Part shown: positions 44,640-56,429 of the stretch, in pieces
Position numbering within the stretch: the first letter of the stretch is position 1
Layout: each line of letters begins with the position of its first letter
Assembly: GCA_965153455.1 (NCBI GenBank)
Contig: OZ234499.1
Span: 14,876,271-14,940,270, forward strand
Direction: 5' to 3'
From: Sphagnum compactum
Lineage: Eukaryota > Bryophyta > Sphagnopsida > Sphagnales
DNA length: 64,000 bases
Made by a program: the position numbers and the translations under genes
Notes under the pieces: generated by a model
Told to the model about the DNA's origin: nothing
The model's input: the letters and a program-made list of their open reading frames with translations, nothing else
Database searches by the model: none

Positions 44640-47600
44640 ATCTAACTATTTGTAATCCCTATGCTTTGATTTTTGCTAAAGTTTCATCCACTACAACACT
44701 CCCTGGTTGATGTTTGTAGTACATCTTTAGATACACCTTATCCTCTTAAGCTACTTCTGGCTCATATCTGTTGTCAAATAACTTGGTCTCTATGCTTTAT
44801 ACTTCAGATCCCTATTTTGAAATACTAGTCTTCACATTTATATCCATGATCCCCATGTTTATGGTTTTCATAGATTGAATTGTTTCAGGTAAACTGATTG
44901 TTCCTATGGAGAACAATTATGGCTTTGTAACAAAGTTGATATCTTCTTCTTCATCTGTGATCCCATTCTGATACGTAGCACATTAACATTTTTGGTCTTC
45001 TTACTTCACCTCCCAAATGTTTGGTAACTGTAATTGTTCTTACTGTCCCATTCCCTTGTATGGTGATAATGTTACTTCCCCAATCATGTGCCACTTTAGC
45101 ATCCCTCAACCATGGTCTCCCCAACAACATGGAATAACTAGAATCTACGACACTATTCTGAAATACAATAAATGTAGTTGTGTAAAGAATGCCATGAACA
45201 TATATCTTTAGATCTCTAATCAACCCCACTGGTTTTGTAGTTGTTTGATTTGTCATCCTCAAATTATATGGTGCAGGATTAGACTTTGAAAGCCGCAACC
45301 TCAATCTCAACTATTATGTGATAATATGAATTCCAAAATTTCCATCCAACAACACATCCTTTATTGTATTCTTCCCAATCTATACTTGGATAATTACCAT
45401 ATGATTATCTATTACTATAGTTGTTGTCCCTACTTTTAATACTAAAGAACCAACTTGTTTATCTGTGGTTACTTTACTTACATTCTGAGTTTTCTCTGGT
45501 TTTAGCTTCTGCTAAAGATATTTCTTTAGCTCGGGAGCTATTTTAAGTTACTATCCTAAGTTCAAAGTATAACTTGTTTCTAGCATCTGTTTATTAATGT
45601 CCAGAAAAATTTCTTCTATTGTGATCAATTTCCCTTGTGAATTCACTACTTCCTGAAATTTTTGTGCATCCACAAGAGTAATATTTGGCATACCTAGCCA
45701 GGTTGTGTTCCATCCCTCCATGGATGTGGATGGCCCTTCTGTCTAGGTTTGTGTTTTTTGAATTTATTGAATTGTCTCCACCATTGACTGCCTTAACCAC
45801 TCTTCTTTTTCCTAATCAGTAACACTCTTTACTTTTTTTAATTCTCTATCCTTGAACATCTATTCTTCAGTTACTTTACTTCTTGTGGTAACATTAACAT
45901 CCACCACATTCACATCTATAATGATTGTTTTTGTTTCAGCAACAAGTTGAACCTTTGCTATTATCATAGATTTCCCATGAAACTTTTTCTGCATTTCAGC
46001 AAACTTTGGACAATCTGTTATTTTATGTCCATTCAAACCACATATGTGACATGCATATGAAAATGTCATTTGTGTTTTTTGACTTGGTTGTGCTGCTTCT
46101 ATGGTTGCCACCATGGTTTGCTTTTCTTCTTTCTACATGTCTCCACATTATGATTTATCATCTCACAATTTGTGCAATGGTTGTCAGTCTTCCCTGTATT
46201 ACTTTGGGTTTTTGTTGGTGTTGCATATTTGGTACTCTGTGGTACTAATAGTGCACTCCTTATTTTTGTAATAATCATACCTTCTTCACACAACATTGCC
46301 GCCTCCTTATGTTGTTGTGGTGTTGACTACTTCATCCTTATAGTCGCAATTCTGAAGTATGATTGCAAACTCGTTTTAAACATAATAGTTAAAAAATTGT
46401 CTGTGGTTGGTACTTGTAAACTATGAGCCAACTTCTGAATCTACTCAAAGTAAACCTCTACCCTCTTAGTCTCCTCTTGCTTCATGTTCTTCAAATCCAT
46501 GTATATTTGCTCATCATTCCAAGTCTTCCGATGACGTTTGCAAAATGCCTATGTAAACTCTGAAAAAGTACAATCAGGAAATTTTGACATGTAATTATGG
46601 CACCAGGTCAATGTTGTATCTTGTAGCGTATAACTAAATGCATTGATGATATACTCTTTAAAAATCTTTACATTTGCTTTTATTACAAAATTGAACATTC
46701 TAACATGAACATTTGGATCAACATTTTTTTTGAAATCAGGATATTTAAGAGTTACCCTTTTTGGCCTAACATAATGGCTATCTCTATGATCAAGAATTGG
46801 TATAGCTACAACAAATGGTTTTCAATATCCTTTTTTTAAATGCACAACATCTGCACTTGTACCTTCCAACAGCCATTGAGTTCATCAGTGGTCGATCTGT
46901 AATCATGTTCACATGAATAGATGTTATCGAATCAATAAACACCATTTGAAATATGCCAACAACTCTAGTAGTAGCTGTTGGTAGTACCAAACTTCGACTC
47001 AAATTCCTTCCTGTTGAGATTCCACCTAGTTTGCTACCCAAATTTGTTGCAAATCCAATTAATATTCCCCTTCTAACAAAATCTATGTTGGGTGCAACAA
47101 CCATTTCCACTCTTGTGGTTGTTATACTTGCATCAAGTGAATGAGTAATTCCTATTCTAGCATGTTATCTCCAAGTTTCAAGATATTTGTTTCTTTCTTT
47201 TTTAAAAGTTGTCTTGAATGGTTTGAAGCAAGTGACATTCAATGGTTGTAATGCATGTGAAGTATGAACAAATAAGGTGACCATGTCTAACCCAAATTGT
47301 TCTAGTGTTAATATTTTATCATGAAAACCATGTCCATCCAGAATTAAAAGATATTGATTTTCTTGAGAAACCCCTTGGAATGTTGACCTGTCCATTTGGC
47401 CTGCTTAATTGCATTAGGTACTCTGTTAGTTATAGCTGACCTTTGTATTTTTATTATGGGAAGATGGCATTGTTGTTGTATTGGTGTTTGAATTGGTTGT
47501 GACTATGGAGTCTTTTGCATTGTTGGAATGACTAAGGTGATAGATTGTAGAGGTCAATTCTCTTATTTTGCACAAGTGGTACCTGAAATGCCACTTCATC

Positions 47601-47960
47601 GCTTTTGTGGCACATTCAAATGTGTTGCAGTGCAGTTTGTTAATGGTGCACCCCTAACATGTTGTGTTGATTGTTGCAGGGCCTAACTGTGCATTGGTGC
47701 ACTCATTTTAGCCCTATTCTTCTTGGTCCTAATCTCCAAAGACTTGGGGGTCTCCATTTAGGTCCTATTAGAAGTACGAATATGTGCTTCCTGTATGAAG
47801 ACCAAGAAATCAAAAAATGTGTTAGATCTGGATAATGTTCAAGTGCATAGGTTTTTAGCTCTTCATTTAAAATAAGAAGTTCATAAAATTCAGCAAAGTT
47901 GGCCCAATTTAATGTAACATTAGTTGTGGATGTGAAAGTAGTTGGAATGTATCTCAAAAT
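44640..47960 (-). pseudogene. LTR-retroelement gag-protease relic with nested DDE fragment
   Basis: Minus-strand reading gives a plant gag-protease polyprotein, broken by stops and frame changes. Order: N-terminal region (47960 to about 47400, including NWANFAEFYELL and NCTATHLNVPQKR); a DDE fragment (47165-47395); gag core at 46332-46787 (VTLKYPDFKKNVDPNVHVRM, EYIINAFSYTLQDTTLTWCH, KNMKQEETKRVEVYFE); zinc knuckles CTNCEMINHNVETC (46135-46176) and CHICGLNGHKITDC (46010-46051); KLITIEEIFLDINKQML; the retropepsin site VLLDGNFG (catalytic Asp 45344-45346); then GRPWLRDAKVAHDWG near 45100. Reading continues to about 44650 (YEPEVA, YYKHQPGSVVVDETLAKIK) and stops. No reverse transcriptase, RNase H, integrase or LTR was found. 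The Ty3/gypsy-like call rests on the gag and knuckles. Confidence 0.75.
47165..47395 (-). pseudogene. pogo/Tigger-type DDE_1 transposase fragment
   Basis: 76 codons without a stop: LLILDGHGFH carries the second catalytic Asp in its usual DGHxSH setting, and GLDMVTLFVHTSHALQPLNV and TCFKPFKTTFKKERNKY are diagnostic of the DDE_1 (CENP-B/jerky/pogo) family. Only this central piece is present; the helix-turn-helix and the remaining catalytic residue are absent. It sits between N-terminal and core gag sequence of the surrounding retroelement relic, so it was probably inserted into or captured by it. Confidence 0.75.
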
Positions 47961-48044
47961 GCAACATGAAAGAAGAAAAGGAAATCTTCAACCAGTGCTA
48001 CTACTAGAGCAGGATGGTTGCCTTAGGAATATTGATTGCTAAAT

Positions 48045-48380
48045 CTAGCGATAATAGAGGTACTTTAAATACTTGATATTGTATTCTTGTACTAGTTTTG
48101 GTATACCACTCAGATCTACCTTTTCTTGCACTCTTTCTATTTCTTCAAGCTTTTCTACCTCCTCCTTGACTACAAATGCAATAGGAACTCCTACTTTCTC
48201 CTTAATCTCAAATGTAGTAATGATTTCTTTCTTCACATCCCTTGCATTAGGATGGACTTTTACTGCATTCTTGATTTTAGTTGTAATTAAATTGCTATCT
48301 AGTCCCTTCTTGATCCTAGACTGTAATCTTTTTTTTAAATGTTGAAACTCTTGCATTGAACTTTCACTATGATGTGACAT
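48045..48380 (-). pseudogene. Unknown lysine/glutamate-rich open frame
   Basis: 111 codons from ATG, rich in Lys, Glu and Val (KEEVEKLEEIERVQEKVDLS), suggesting helix or coiled coil; earlier KKRLQSRIKKGLD. It lies immediately upstream, on the same strand, of the gag relic and may be an extra 5' reading frame of that retroelement. No family is recognised. A chance open frame is possible, though the residue bias is protein-like. Confidence 0.35.
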
Positions 48381-48389
48381 GCTTAGTCT

Positions 48390-49255
48390 AGAACTACAAA
48401 GTTCTACAATAGGATTGCAATGTAAAGTTATGTGATATTTGTCCTTACCTTATTGCTTTATGACTTTTGGTGGGAAAATGTCATATATGAATTTTGGTGG
48501 GAAAATCTTTAATGGATTTACTTGGTTTTTTATCCAATGGTATCCAAAGTTGTCCTCACTATTTTAATGGAGTTGTTTTTTTGTGTGGTCTATTGTAGCA
48601 TATGTTTCTTTATTTGTATGTTATGTCTTTTGTTTTTTGTTCACCCAAGGAGACATTCCCAAATCGTTGGTTTTTTTTTTGGTGCATGAAGTTTTAAATT
48701 AACAATCATATCATTATTTATTAATGTTACCTTAGACCTCTATTACTAAACAAAAAATTGCACAAAAATGAAAAAAAAGGTATGTGCTCCAAAATGCTCC
48801 TTGTTTTAAGTTGAACATCTTAACCCTTCCTTATTTTCAAACATTAGATATCCGAACATGTTTTGCATTTTATAAATTTTAAAACACAAGATTTCTAGTT
48901 GAACGTTTGATCATGGGTGTTCATTTGAACAATAATCAACATAAGCAAGAACTAACGTCAATATTGTAACCCACTAAACAGGTGTTTGCTCACTAGCTTT
49001 CGATTGGTGATGGGGCATTTTACCCTAGCCTAGCAGGTTGTTAGTAGACAAATGGTAGGGATAACAATTAGGATGATTTCTTCGTTTTGCCAGGACTTGG
49101 GTCCTTCCATCTTATACCTTTTTCTCCCCCTTTTTTTGAGTGCTTTGTTTTATTCACATTTGGCAAGCTTTCATCAACAAGGCTATTGGAATTTTAGGGA
49201 AGGGCAATTCAATGGAAAAAGTGTTACTTGTCAACCCCCCAATCCATCCATTACC
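48390..49255. other. Intergenic, no gene recognised
   Basis: AT-rich; a TTTTGGTGGGAAAAT word is duplicated near 48468 and 48492. No coding block. Confidence 0.4.
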
Positions 49256-49262
49256 CATGGAG

Positions 49263-49339
49263 GATGTCGGGAGATGTTCATCAGTGCTTTCTTTTGTGAA
49301 TTTTGTAGTGTAGTAGCACTGGTGAACATCCCGAGACAG
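49263..49339. repeat. Imperfect hairpin
   Basis: GATGTCGGGAGATGTTCATC and following AGTGCT (49263-49288) pair with AGCACTGGTGAACATCCCGA and following GACAG (49315-49339), about 20 of 25 bases, around a 26-base loop. Confidence 0.6.
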
Positions 49340-49413
49340 ATTTTGACCTAATTGGCACCAGTTTGGTACAGAACCCTTCAAACGGTGGCCAGAGCAGTGA
49401 TGACACACTCTTA

Positions 49414-49441
49414 AAGAAAAGAAAAGAAAAGAAAAGAAAAA
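49414..49441. repeat. (GAAAA)n microsatellite
   Basis: Five to six AAAAG units. Confidence 0.9.
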
Positions 49442-50009
49442 GTCGAAGTTTGACGACTTTTTCGGAAACATTAGGGAGTTTTCGCCAAAAAAGCGAATCT
49501 GTGTCGCCTTTTAGTGTTTTTTCGCCACAAAAGGAAAAACTGGTAAAGAAAAAGACTGGCGCCCACTGCCAACGGCTGTTAGTTCACTCTAACTGTGGGA
49601 AACAGGTGCGCTGCAGGTACATGAAACATCCCCCAAAGAGGCCATTTGGTTTTTAGACAGGATATTTGAGGTCATCATATAATCTATATTTCCCCTTATT
49701 GATGAAGTTCAGTGATCAATCATTTGGCTATGGATCATTTTGTTATAAATCAATTCCTTGCCAAATTACTTTGTCCTTGGGTAATATGAGGGGTGCGTGT
49801 GAGGGTTTGTTTAAAAACATTTGTGACATAGGTGGTGTAGTGATCACTTTTATTTATCATTAACAGTGATAAATAAAACCTTATTTAAGATTCCTACCTT
49901 AGTTTGGTGACCTGGTGCGGGCTATTGTGTAAATATGGCGAATTTAGGTTTGTTTCTCCCTTTTTTTTCCAAAAAATAGCTTTTGTATGAGTTGCCCACT
50001 AATTTTTTT
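49442..50009. other. Flank of a solo inverted-repeat arm
   Basis: TTTTCGCCAAAAAAGCGAAT and TTTTTTCGCCACAAAAGG words (49480-49540) recall the arm termini of the 29.3-30.3 kb element, but a full left arm is not evident. Otherwise nothing recognised. Confidence 0.35.
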
Positions 50010-50240
50010 CAAGGACTTTTTGTTTGTAGCCAAAGTGGCAATCATCCATAGGAAGATGTATAAAAAGTGGTTATAGTATCCTCTTTAGCCAAATCTGGCT
50101 ATAATCAGAAATAAAGTACAAATCTTTAATCATCTTTCTATATTTTTGCCTACACAATGAAAACCAAGTATATGAATTTAGTAATTTTTTTTCTTTCTCA
50201 CTTTTGGTGACAGAAACTTCCAAAATCGCTTTTTGAATTT
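50010..50240. repeat. Solo arm related to the 29.3-30.3 kb inverted repeat
   Basis: Shares, in the order of the right arm at 30031-30254, TTTTTGTTTGTAGCCAAAGT, GGCAATCATCC, the TATAAATCTTTAAYCATCYTTC block, TATTTTTG and AAAACCAASTAT, and ends near CAAAATCGC. The partner arm is missing or unrecognisable. Confidence 0.65.
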
Positions 50241-50354
50241 TGAATTTTTGTTGTAATTATTATATTTCTTTGCAATTTGAATTGTGTTAGTGAGAATGGG
50301 AGCTGGGTCTCATGCATCATGGTAGTGTCTTGGCAAGTAAATTTGAACATGAAA

Positions 50355-51680
50355 AGACATCTATTGTAATAGTACCATGGCAAGTTCAACATTTCAATGT
50401 CGAACAATTATTTAATGTTGAAGATTCCATGTCAAAAATCGACTGTTCTAGAATATTCCAAATGCTCTTCATCTTCCCTCACAAAATTTTGATCTTTTGA
50501 CAAATATTTTGTGATAATTTCAACATTCCGAAAATTATACAATTGTCGAAGTTACCAAGGTCCTATAGTACTTAGAAAAGAAATGTATGTTTCAATGAAT
50601 GGTGGATGGTAGATGGTTAGTGAAATTTTACTTCAACATTTTACTCTCAAATATTATTTAAATATCAACACAACAAAAGTCATGTATAACATGGGAAAGT
50701 AATGGTTAGACAAGACATATGGGTGAATCCATGCCACTGCTAACTCCTTTGTGCACTACTTATAAGTAGTGGGTTAGCTACTTAAAATGATGTGACAACA
50801 CTTTAATGGCTATGAGCAAAAGGATTTTTTTTAAAAACCACGATTTACAAGTTCACATAAAAATCATTTAATTTTAAAGGATGTTGAATTATATTTTTAT
50901 GTAAAGATCATTTTAAAAATTCTTCCATAAATATGACATCTTAAAAAATTTCAGTGTTTCTTCAAGAATTCATTATTTATTCAAAACATTGGTTACGTTG
51001 ATTAATTTTGATTTTTTGGTGTTCTATATTTTGTAGATTCATTTCAAGCTTATACAAATGTTCCCATAATATTGGAATACTTTGACCACTTCAACACATG
51101 TTTGTTGAATAATTAATTAATTTTGAGGATTCCATTTCATCAAGTGATATGTTCTCAAATATATCATCAAAATTTTAAATTTTTTTCTATATATATATAG
51201 ATATATAAAATAAATTTCAAGTTTTTTGAAAATAATATAATTAGCATCAAACTAGCCCATGTACTACGATATGTTGAAAACATTATTCTATAAATGCATC
51301 AAAATATTTCAACATTAACTTGATGTGCCATTTTAAAACATGTAGTAGTTACACATTCCATGGCTCATTTTAACATGGACCCACCCATATGTGAAAATTT
51401 CCAATGAATTATGATCAAATCAATTCTTGTGAGGAAAAATATTTAAAAACATTGAAGCGTGAGTAAATATATATATGTTACAAAATGTAATACCATGCTA
51501 GGTTTGACACAAATCATATTTTTTCTAAATGTTGAAAGTTTCAAAGAACACAATTTTGTGAAGGAAAATAAAGTTTTTAAATAGAATATTGTGGAATGTT
51601 TTTCAAAATGGAATCTCCAAAACATAATAACTATTCAACAATGAAATGTTGAACTTTCCAGGGTACTATTGTATTTGATT
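50355..51680. mobile_element. Inverted-repeat element, arms about 200 bp
   Basis: The left arm (about 50355-50560) reads AATAGTACCATGGCAAGTTC, AACATTTCAATG, GATTCCATG, AATATTCC and CTTCCCTCACAAAATTTTGA. The right arm (about 51480-51680), complemented, reads AATAGTACCCTGGAAAGTTC, AACATTTCATTG, GATTCCATT, ACATTCCACAATATTC and TTCCTTCACAAAATTGTG. The interior is AT-rich and carries no gene. A MITE/foldback or MULE derivative is likely; target duplications were not found. Confidence 0.6.
50754..50771. repeat. Perfect 18-bp palindrome
   Basis: CACTACTTATAAGTAGTG is fully self-complementary. It is extended outward by GCTAAC/GTTAGC after an unequal gap, giving a longer cruciform-capable structure inside the inverted-repeat element. 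Confidence 0.85.
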
Positions 51681-51689
51681 TTTTTATAT

Positions 51690-53205
51690 TGACATTGAAT
51701 TTTATAAATAACATTAAAAATTATTAATTGCTAAGTAATATGATTCTCATGGAGTTTTTCAAAATTAAGTAAGAAAGGTCATGTGACGTGTACATTAATT
51801 TTGAATTATTGAATTAATTAGTGTCAAACCAACTAGCTCTTTGTATCCTTAATGAGTTAGTGTATTAATAGCAACATGGCTTTTAGCGTAAAGGACATTC
51901 ATTTCCAATCCCAATGGAAATTCTATTTAATATTTAGAAGACAAGAGTAGCCTTTGCATGGAAATGAAGCTTGTTGGTTCCAAAGTAAACCTTATGACCC
52001 AAAGGATCTTCTTCAAAATTTGACTTACATAATTTTTAAAATTAAAATGTGATGATGTTCCAAAGTCAGACATATCTACAACTTACAGAGACAAACATTT
52101 AAGTAAAATTACATTATTTGATTTTGTTGCCATTACTATTTTGGGACAAAACATTTTCAAATTTCATTTCAGTTTGGGTTGTTTTAATCAACAATGTCCA
52201 AATGTGACCTTTGATGCCATGTGTGATCCCACAATTCAGTTATCCATGCGCCTTTTCAAAATTTGAATCAATTTATCTCAAAATTTGTAAAGTTCTAACA
52301 ATCTTTACATTCGTTGCTAAATATTTATTTCTTCTAATGTTCTCTCTTAAATAATTAACTCTATGATCGGATTATTTGCCTTTAAGACAAATAAAATATT
52401 TCACAATAGTTTTGTAGGTGAAATCATTTTTCATCAATACCATTTTGATTTAAGGGGAACATTTTCTATGCTACCTTACCTCAAGGGCAGCTTCAACACA
52501 TGTCTGCCTTAAAATATAATAAACATGTGCCAACCAAGTTTGAGATGTGCTTTGTATTTTTTTCAAGGTTCAGCCCCCCTATACATCAATTCTTTTATCA
52601 TTGGGCCTGGTGAGGAGCAGTGTTGGTAGGTTCTTGAATTTGAAGAGGTTCATGTCAAATTATAAGGTCAAGTTCTAGGGTCTCCAAATTAGAGGTTCTA
52701 AGTTTCGATGAACTGCCATTGAACCCTAACTGGCCTATTTTTTGAATTGATTTAGAACATGAACCAGGGGTGTTGTCTCGTTTTAAAAATGTTCAGGCTC
52801 TCTGAGCACATACGTACGATTTTATTGGAACAAATATAAACATAGCTTTACATTTTAGACAAGTTATTGCATTTGATTGGTTGTACATAATACCATGTAC
52901 ATAATCTTTAGCTTGAAATGTGTGAACTAATGGAAAAATTTAATTACACTTTTTTTTTTAAAAAAAATTCTAGTCGTGTGTAATAAAAATAGGATTAGAC
53001 CTTGTCTTAAACTTGATTGATTCTAGAATTTTATGAAAATGATCAGAATCAAAAGTTTTTTAAGTCCACAGAATTAGTGTCACGATCAAACCATAAGTTT
53101 CGTTGAAAAATCATTTTTAAAAAAACTAAGACTGCAGGTTCATTTTGAAATCAAGAACGGACTACACTGATGAGGAGCTGGCTTGAGCCGCTAGTGACAG
53201 GAGTT
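51690..53205. other. Intergenic, no gene recognised
   Basis: AT-rich to about 52.5 kb, then GGTTC/GAACC-type words (52620-52800) recalling the dispersed GGTTCC repeat. No coding block. Confidence 0.4.
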
Positions 53206-53212
53206 TGGCTGG

Positions 53213-53306
53213 GGAGAAGGGAGCTCACTTTGGTGCACTATGTAGAGGAGCCCAGGTGAGGAGAAGGGAGCTCAATTTGGTGCACTATGTAGAGGAGTTT
53301 GGATGG
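53213..53306 (+). repeat. 47-bp tandem duplication
   Basis: GGAGAAGGGAGCTCACTTTG, then GTGCACTATGTAGAGGAG, starts at 53213 and again at 53260 with one change (CTCAATTTGG). Confidence 0.9.
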
Positions 53307-53339
53307 CGAGAAAGCTTGCAAGGGGGTACTCTGCAATTT

Positions 53340-54890
53340 TGTTACCCTGGAATTACCCACCCAAATAAATTGAAAAATTGAAAACTATAGATTTTTCAAA
53401 TGGAAATTAAATTCAACATTAGAAAAGTGATGGATGACATGGGCTTTTGTTACATGGAGGTCCACTTTGCCTTAGGAGGTCCATCAAATAACACAGGCAA
53501 AAATTGAAAAGTGCATTATGTATCTTGTAAAGACTATTTCTAGAGGGGTGCATTCACAGTAAAAGGAGCCAGTGAACCCCAAGTGCATGTCCTTTCTAAG
53601 GATTATGTTTTTCAAGTTTGAAACATGGTCTCCATGTTTTGAATAGGTTCCATTATTGGATGATAGTGCCAACTTCAAAAGTTTAATCACATGTGTTTTC
53701 ATAAATTTTTGAACAATATGTAATTAAATTTATTTTTTAATGATAAAATTTCAAGTAAATCAAATCTATAAATTTCAACAAAAGTAAACATGTCAATTTT
53801 TTAAAAATAATATGTGTTTCAAACCTTCAACGATACATTATACATTGAATTTATTAAACATACCTTTCTTTAACATCATTCCAAATGGAGTAGAACATAT
53901 TCACCAAAAAAAAAAAATGTTATATAACACATTCAATATTCATGAAAATGCAACCTTGCCTTTGCTTATACCAAAATATATTTTTTTGTTTGAGGAAGTT
54001 TTTCAAATTATGTAATTTTAATGATCATAAACACATTTAGACACTAAAAAAGGATTATCATGGAGAGTTAAAATAAAACATATATTCAAAATTTTAACAC
54101 CCTATACACATCGAACTGTTCACTCCTTACTATACATTTTATGACCAATGAAACATATCAAAATTGCACAAAATTGATTTTGATGAAAATTCATAAATAT
54201 ACAAACATTTTGAAAGTGATTTCATTAAATTATAATCTTTACAACTCATGTAATCATTTTTCAAAGTCACGGGGGTGCAAGATTTATGCATGTAAATGCA
54301 CTCCTTGGTTTCTTTTATTATGAACACACCCAATGATCCAATTATTAAATTCAGGGTTGGATATTATACAAGTTAGGTACTTTCATTTGGAATTGTTCAA
54401 AAAATTGGGTAAGTTTTTGGTGTTGAAACCAAAGTATTAGGTACATGCCAAAAAAATTAATTATGGTCAAAGCCACCTTTGAAGTAGGGTAGGTTTCTAA
54501 CTTTTTGGACATGTTGTAGAAACATGTTATCATTTAATGTTAAATCCTTCTTGGGATGTTCACATATGAGGTGACATTAAAATTTTTTAAAAAGAAAAAC
54601 ACACTAATACATATTATGTTACTATAGAATTTTAAAAAAGAAATACCTTGTATATATATAAAAACATGGATGAAAATCCATCCACAAAAAGTACAAGGCA
54701 TTTTGAAGCAAATGTAAACTCATGAAAGGAAAACAAGACAATTAAAATAGTAGTAATGAAATGGAAGACGTAATGTTAAAAGGGCATCCTCTGCCACAAA
54801 TCAGCTAGTGATGGAAGTGCATTAATTGGTATGGTGGAAGAGATGAAGAACTCTGACTAAGGATGGTAGCCCGTTGAAAAATCGCAATGG
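53340..54890. other. AT-rich intergenic, no gene recognised
   Basis: Several 60-72 codon open frames occur here on both strands; none has a motif. Confidence 0.4.
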
Positions 54891-54900
54891 CTTACGCACA

Positions 54901-55560
54901 CTACAGGGCTATTGACACTTGTTGCCTATAATAAGATATAAACATCAAAGGTGCCAAGGAGGTTTGTTGATGGCAAATTATATTAGCATGTATGCAAGAA
55001 ATCAAAAAGGAATTAAAACGAGGATGGAAACAACCATAGGTCTCTATGGCAAGGGGAATGAAATCATCTTTTGGCATTCGCTCTGTATAGGAGCATGTTT
55101 TGTCTTGAGTGGCAACTATTGTTGCATGCGCTATCATCATCAAAGCGTGTTACACTAAATTTGTACAAGTCAAATCGGCAATGACAACATCCAACAAAGT
55201 TTGAAAACCGTCTCTACTAATGACAATATCCATTCGTCATGTATGGCAAGGGAAAAGGTGAGAAACCTCTCTTTATACATAAGCTGCATTTTTTTAACAC
55301 GATAACTACAATGATATTTTGAAATGTGTCATGAGCTACAGTGCGTTCACTCTCACACGGGCAATGTAACAAATGGATATCCAAGTCATTGATAGTATGA
55401 TCACATTGACATCGTGAAAAATACACAATTGTAAGATGTGGTATACCGAAATGAATACGCAATGTTGTGGCGAAGAACAAATGAAATGAAGGGGTGCTAG
55501 GACAAGCTAATAACTTTCATCATTATCCTTGCAAAATGTGATCGTAATGAGTATTGAGCT
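54901..55560 (-). pseudogene. Non-LTR retroelement C-terminus relic (zinc knuckle plus nuclease-like)
   Basis: Minus-strand reading from about 55560: PSTPSFHLFFATTLRIHFGI, then a Cys/His cluster RCQCDHTINDLDIHLLHCPC followed by ESERTVAHD, then after a frame change DGFQTLLDVVIADLTCTNLV, HALMMIAHATIVATQDKTCS and DDFIPLAIETYGCFHPRFNS. The last part is open at 54901-55143. The C-x-C...H...C cluster followed by a D...DVVIAD core fits the region after the reverse transcriptase in non-LTR elements with a PD-(D/E)xK-like nuclease. The reverse transcriptase itself was not found. Stops and frameshifts make it dead. The class is inferred from motif order. Confidence 0.55.
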
Positions 55561-55569
55561 TATTTAAAA

Positions 55570-56240
55570 TAAACATCACATACAAAGATGCCATGATTGA
55601 TTCATTGATGCCATCTTATATGAAACATTCACATTCATGTTTGGTATGCACTTTAGGTTTCATCTTTTTCTAACCTTCATCTAGATAATTATATTAAACA
55701 TTTGAAACAACTTTGAATCTAAGCTCAATCTTTCATGGATAACAAAGGCTCCTATGCCATGTAGAGAATGGTTGTGAAAACTGTCCAACACATTCAAGTT
55801 TTCTGTAAAGTGGTATGAGGGATGAAAATCCTTGGTTTCATTAGAAGAGGGGACTAGTGACAAAAGTGAAAATGAATTTTTGCTTCTTTTACAACGAGGC
55901 AATCCTTGTTTTCTCTTAAACAAGACAATTTAATTTAATTTATTAAAAAGTGCCATAAGAAGGTCCTCACACAGCTGCCCCTGTTGAAATTTCATCATTT
56001 CAAATATGAAATAATCACCACTTTTGACACATTGACATTTAGAAATTTTTTTAAAAAAGTTTTATGGATAATTTAATGGACAAAGCTGAGGCTCACCTCC
56101 AGTATATTACTACGTCCCAAAGTTTGTGCCCCTGCTGTTAGCCCAGGCCAAAAATGGTGACAAATAGGTTTGGAAATAAACGTTTCATGCAGCCAATCAG
56201 AAGGCTCAGCATGCACTCATGATGGGCCCAGTTTTTTCGT
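55570..56240. other. Intergenic, no gene recognised
   Basis: May contain upstream remains of the non-LTR relic (for example an 80-codon minus-strand frame at 55681-55923), but no motif is recognisable. Confidence 0.3.
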
Positions 56241-56243
56241 TTT

Positions 56244-56265
56244 GGGGGTGGGGGTGGGGGTGGGG
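56244..56265 (+). repeat. G-quadruplex-capable tract
   Basis: Four consecutive G-runs of 5, 5, 5 and 4, each separated by a single T. This fits the strictest G4 pattern with one-base loops. Confidence 0.85.
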
Positions 56266-56279
56266 TAGTAATTATTATT

Positions 56280-56420
56280 ATTTTTCCTTGTTCCCGATGT
56301 GTTCTCAACATGTTCTCATCATGTTCTCAAATTGTTCCCCAAGACATTCCCAATAGCACCTCAATTTTATCCCATATGGTTTGCCTGAAGTTTGACTCTC
56401 ATGTATATAAACTGAAAAGG
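56280..56420 (+). repeat. Copy of the GTTCTCA/GTTCCC repeat (see 36.5-36.7 kb)
   Basis: TTGTTCCC, TGTTCTCAACATGTTCTCAT, ATTCCCAATAGCACCTCA, TTTGCCTGAAGTTTGACTC and a TATATAAA word match 36540-36710 in order. The TATA-like end suggests promoter or LTR-type sequence. Confidence 0.55.
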
Positions 56421-56429
56421 TAGAGTGGG

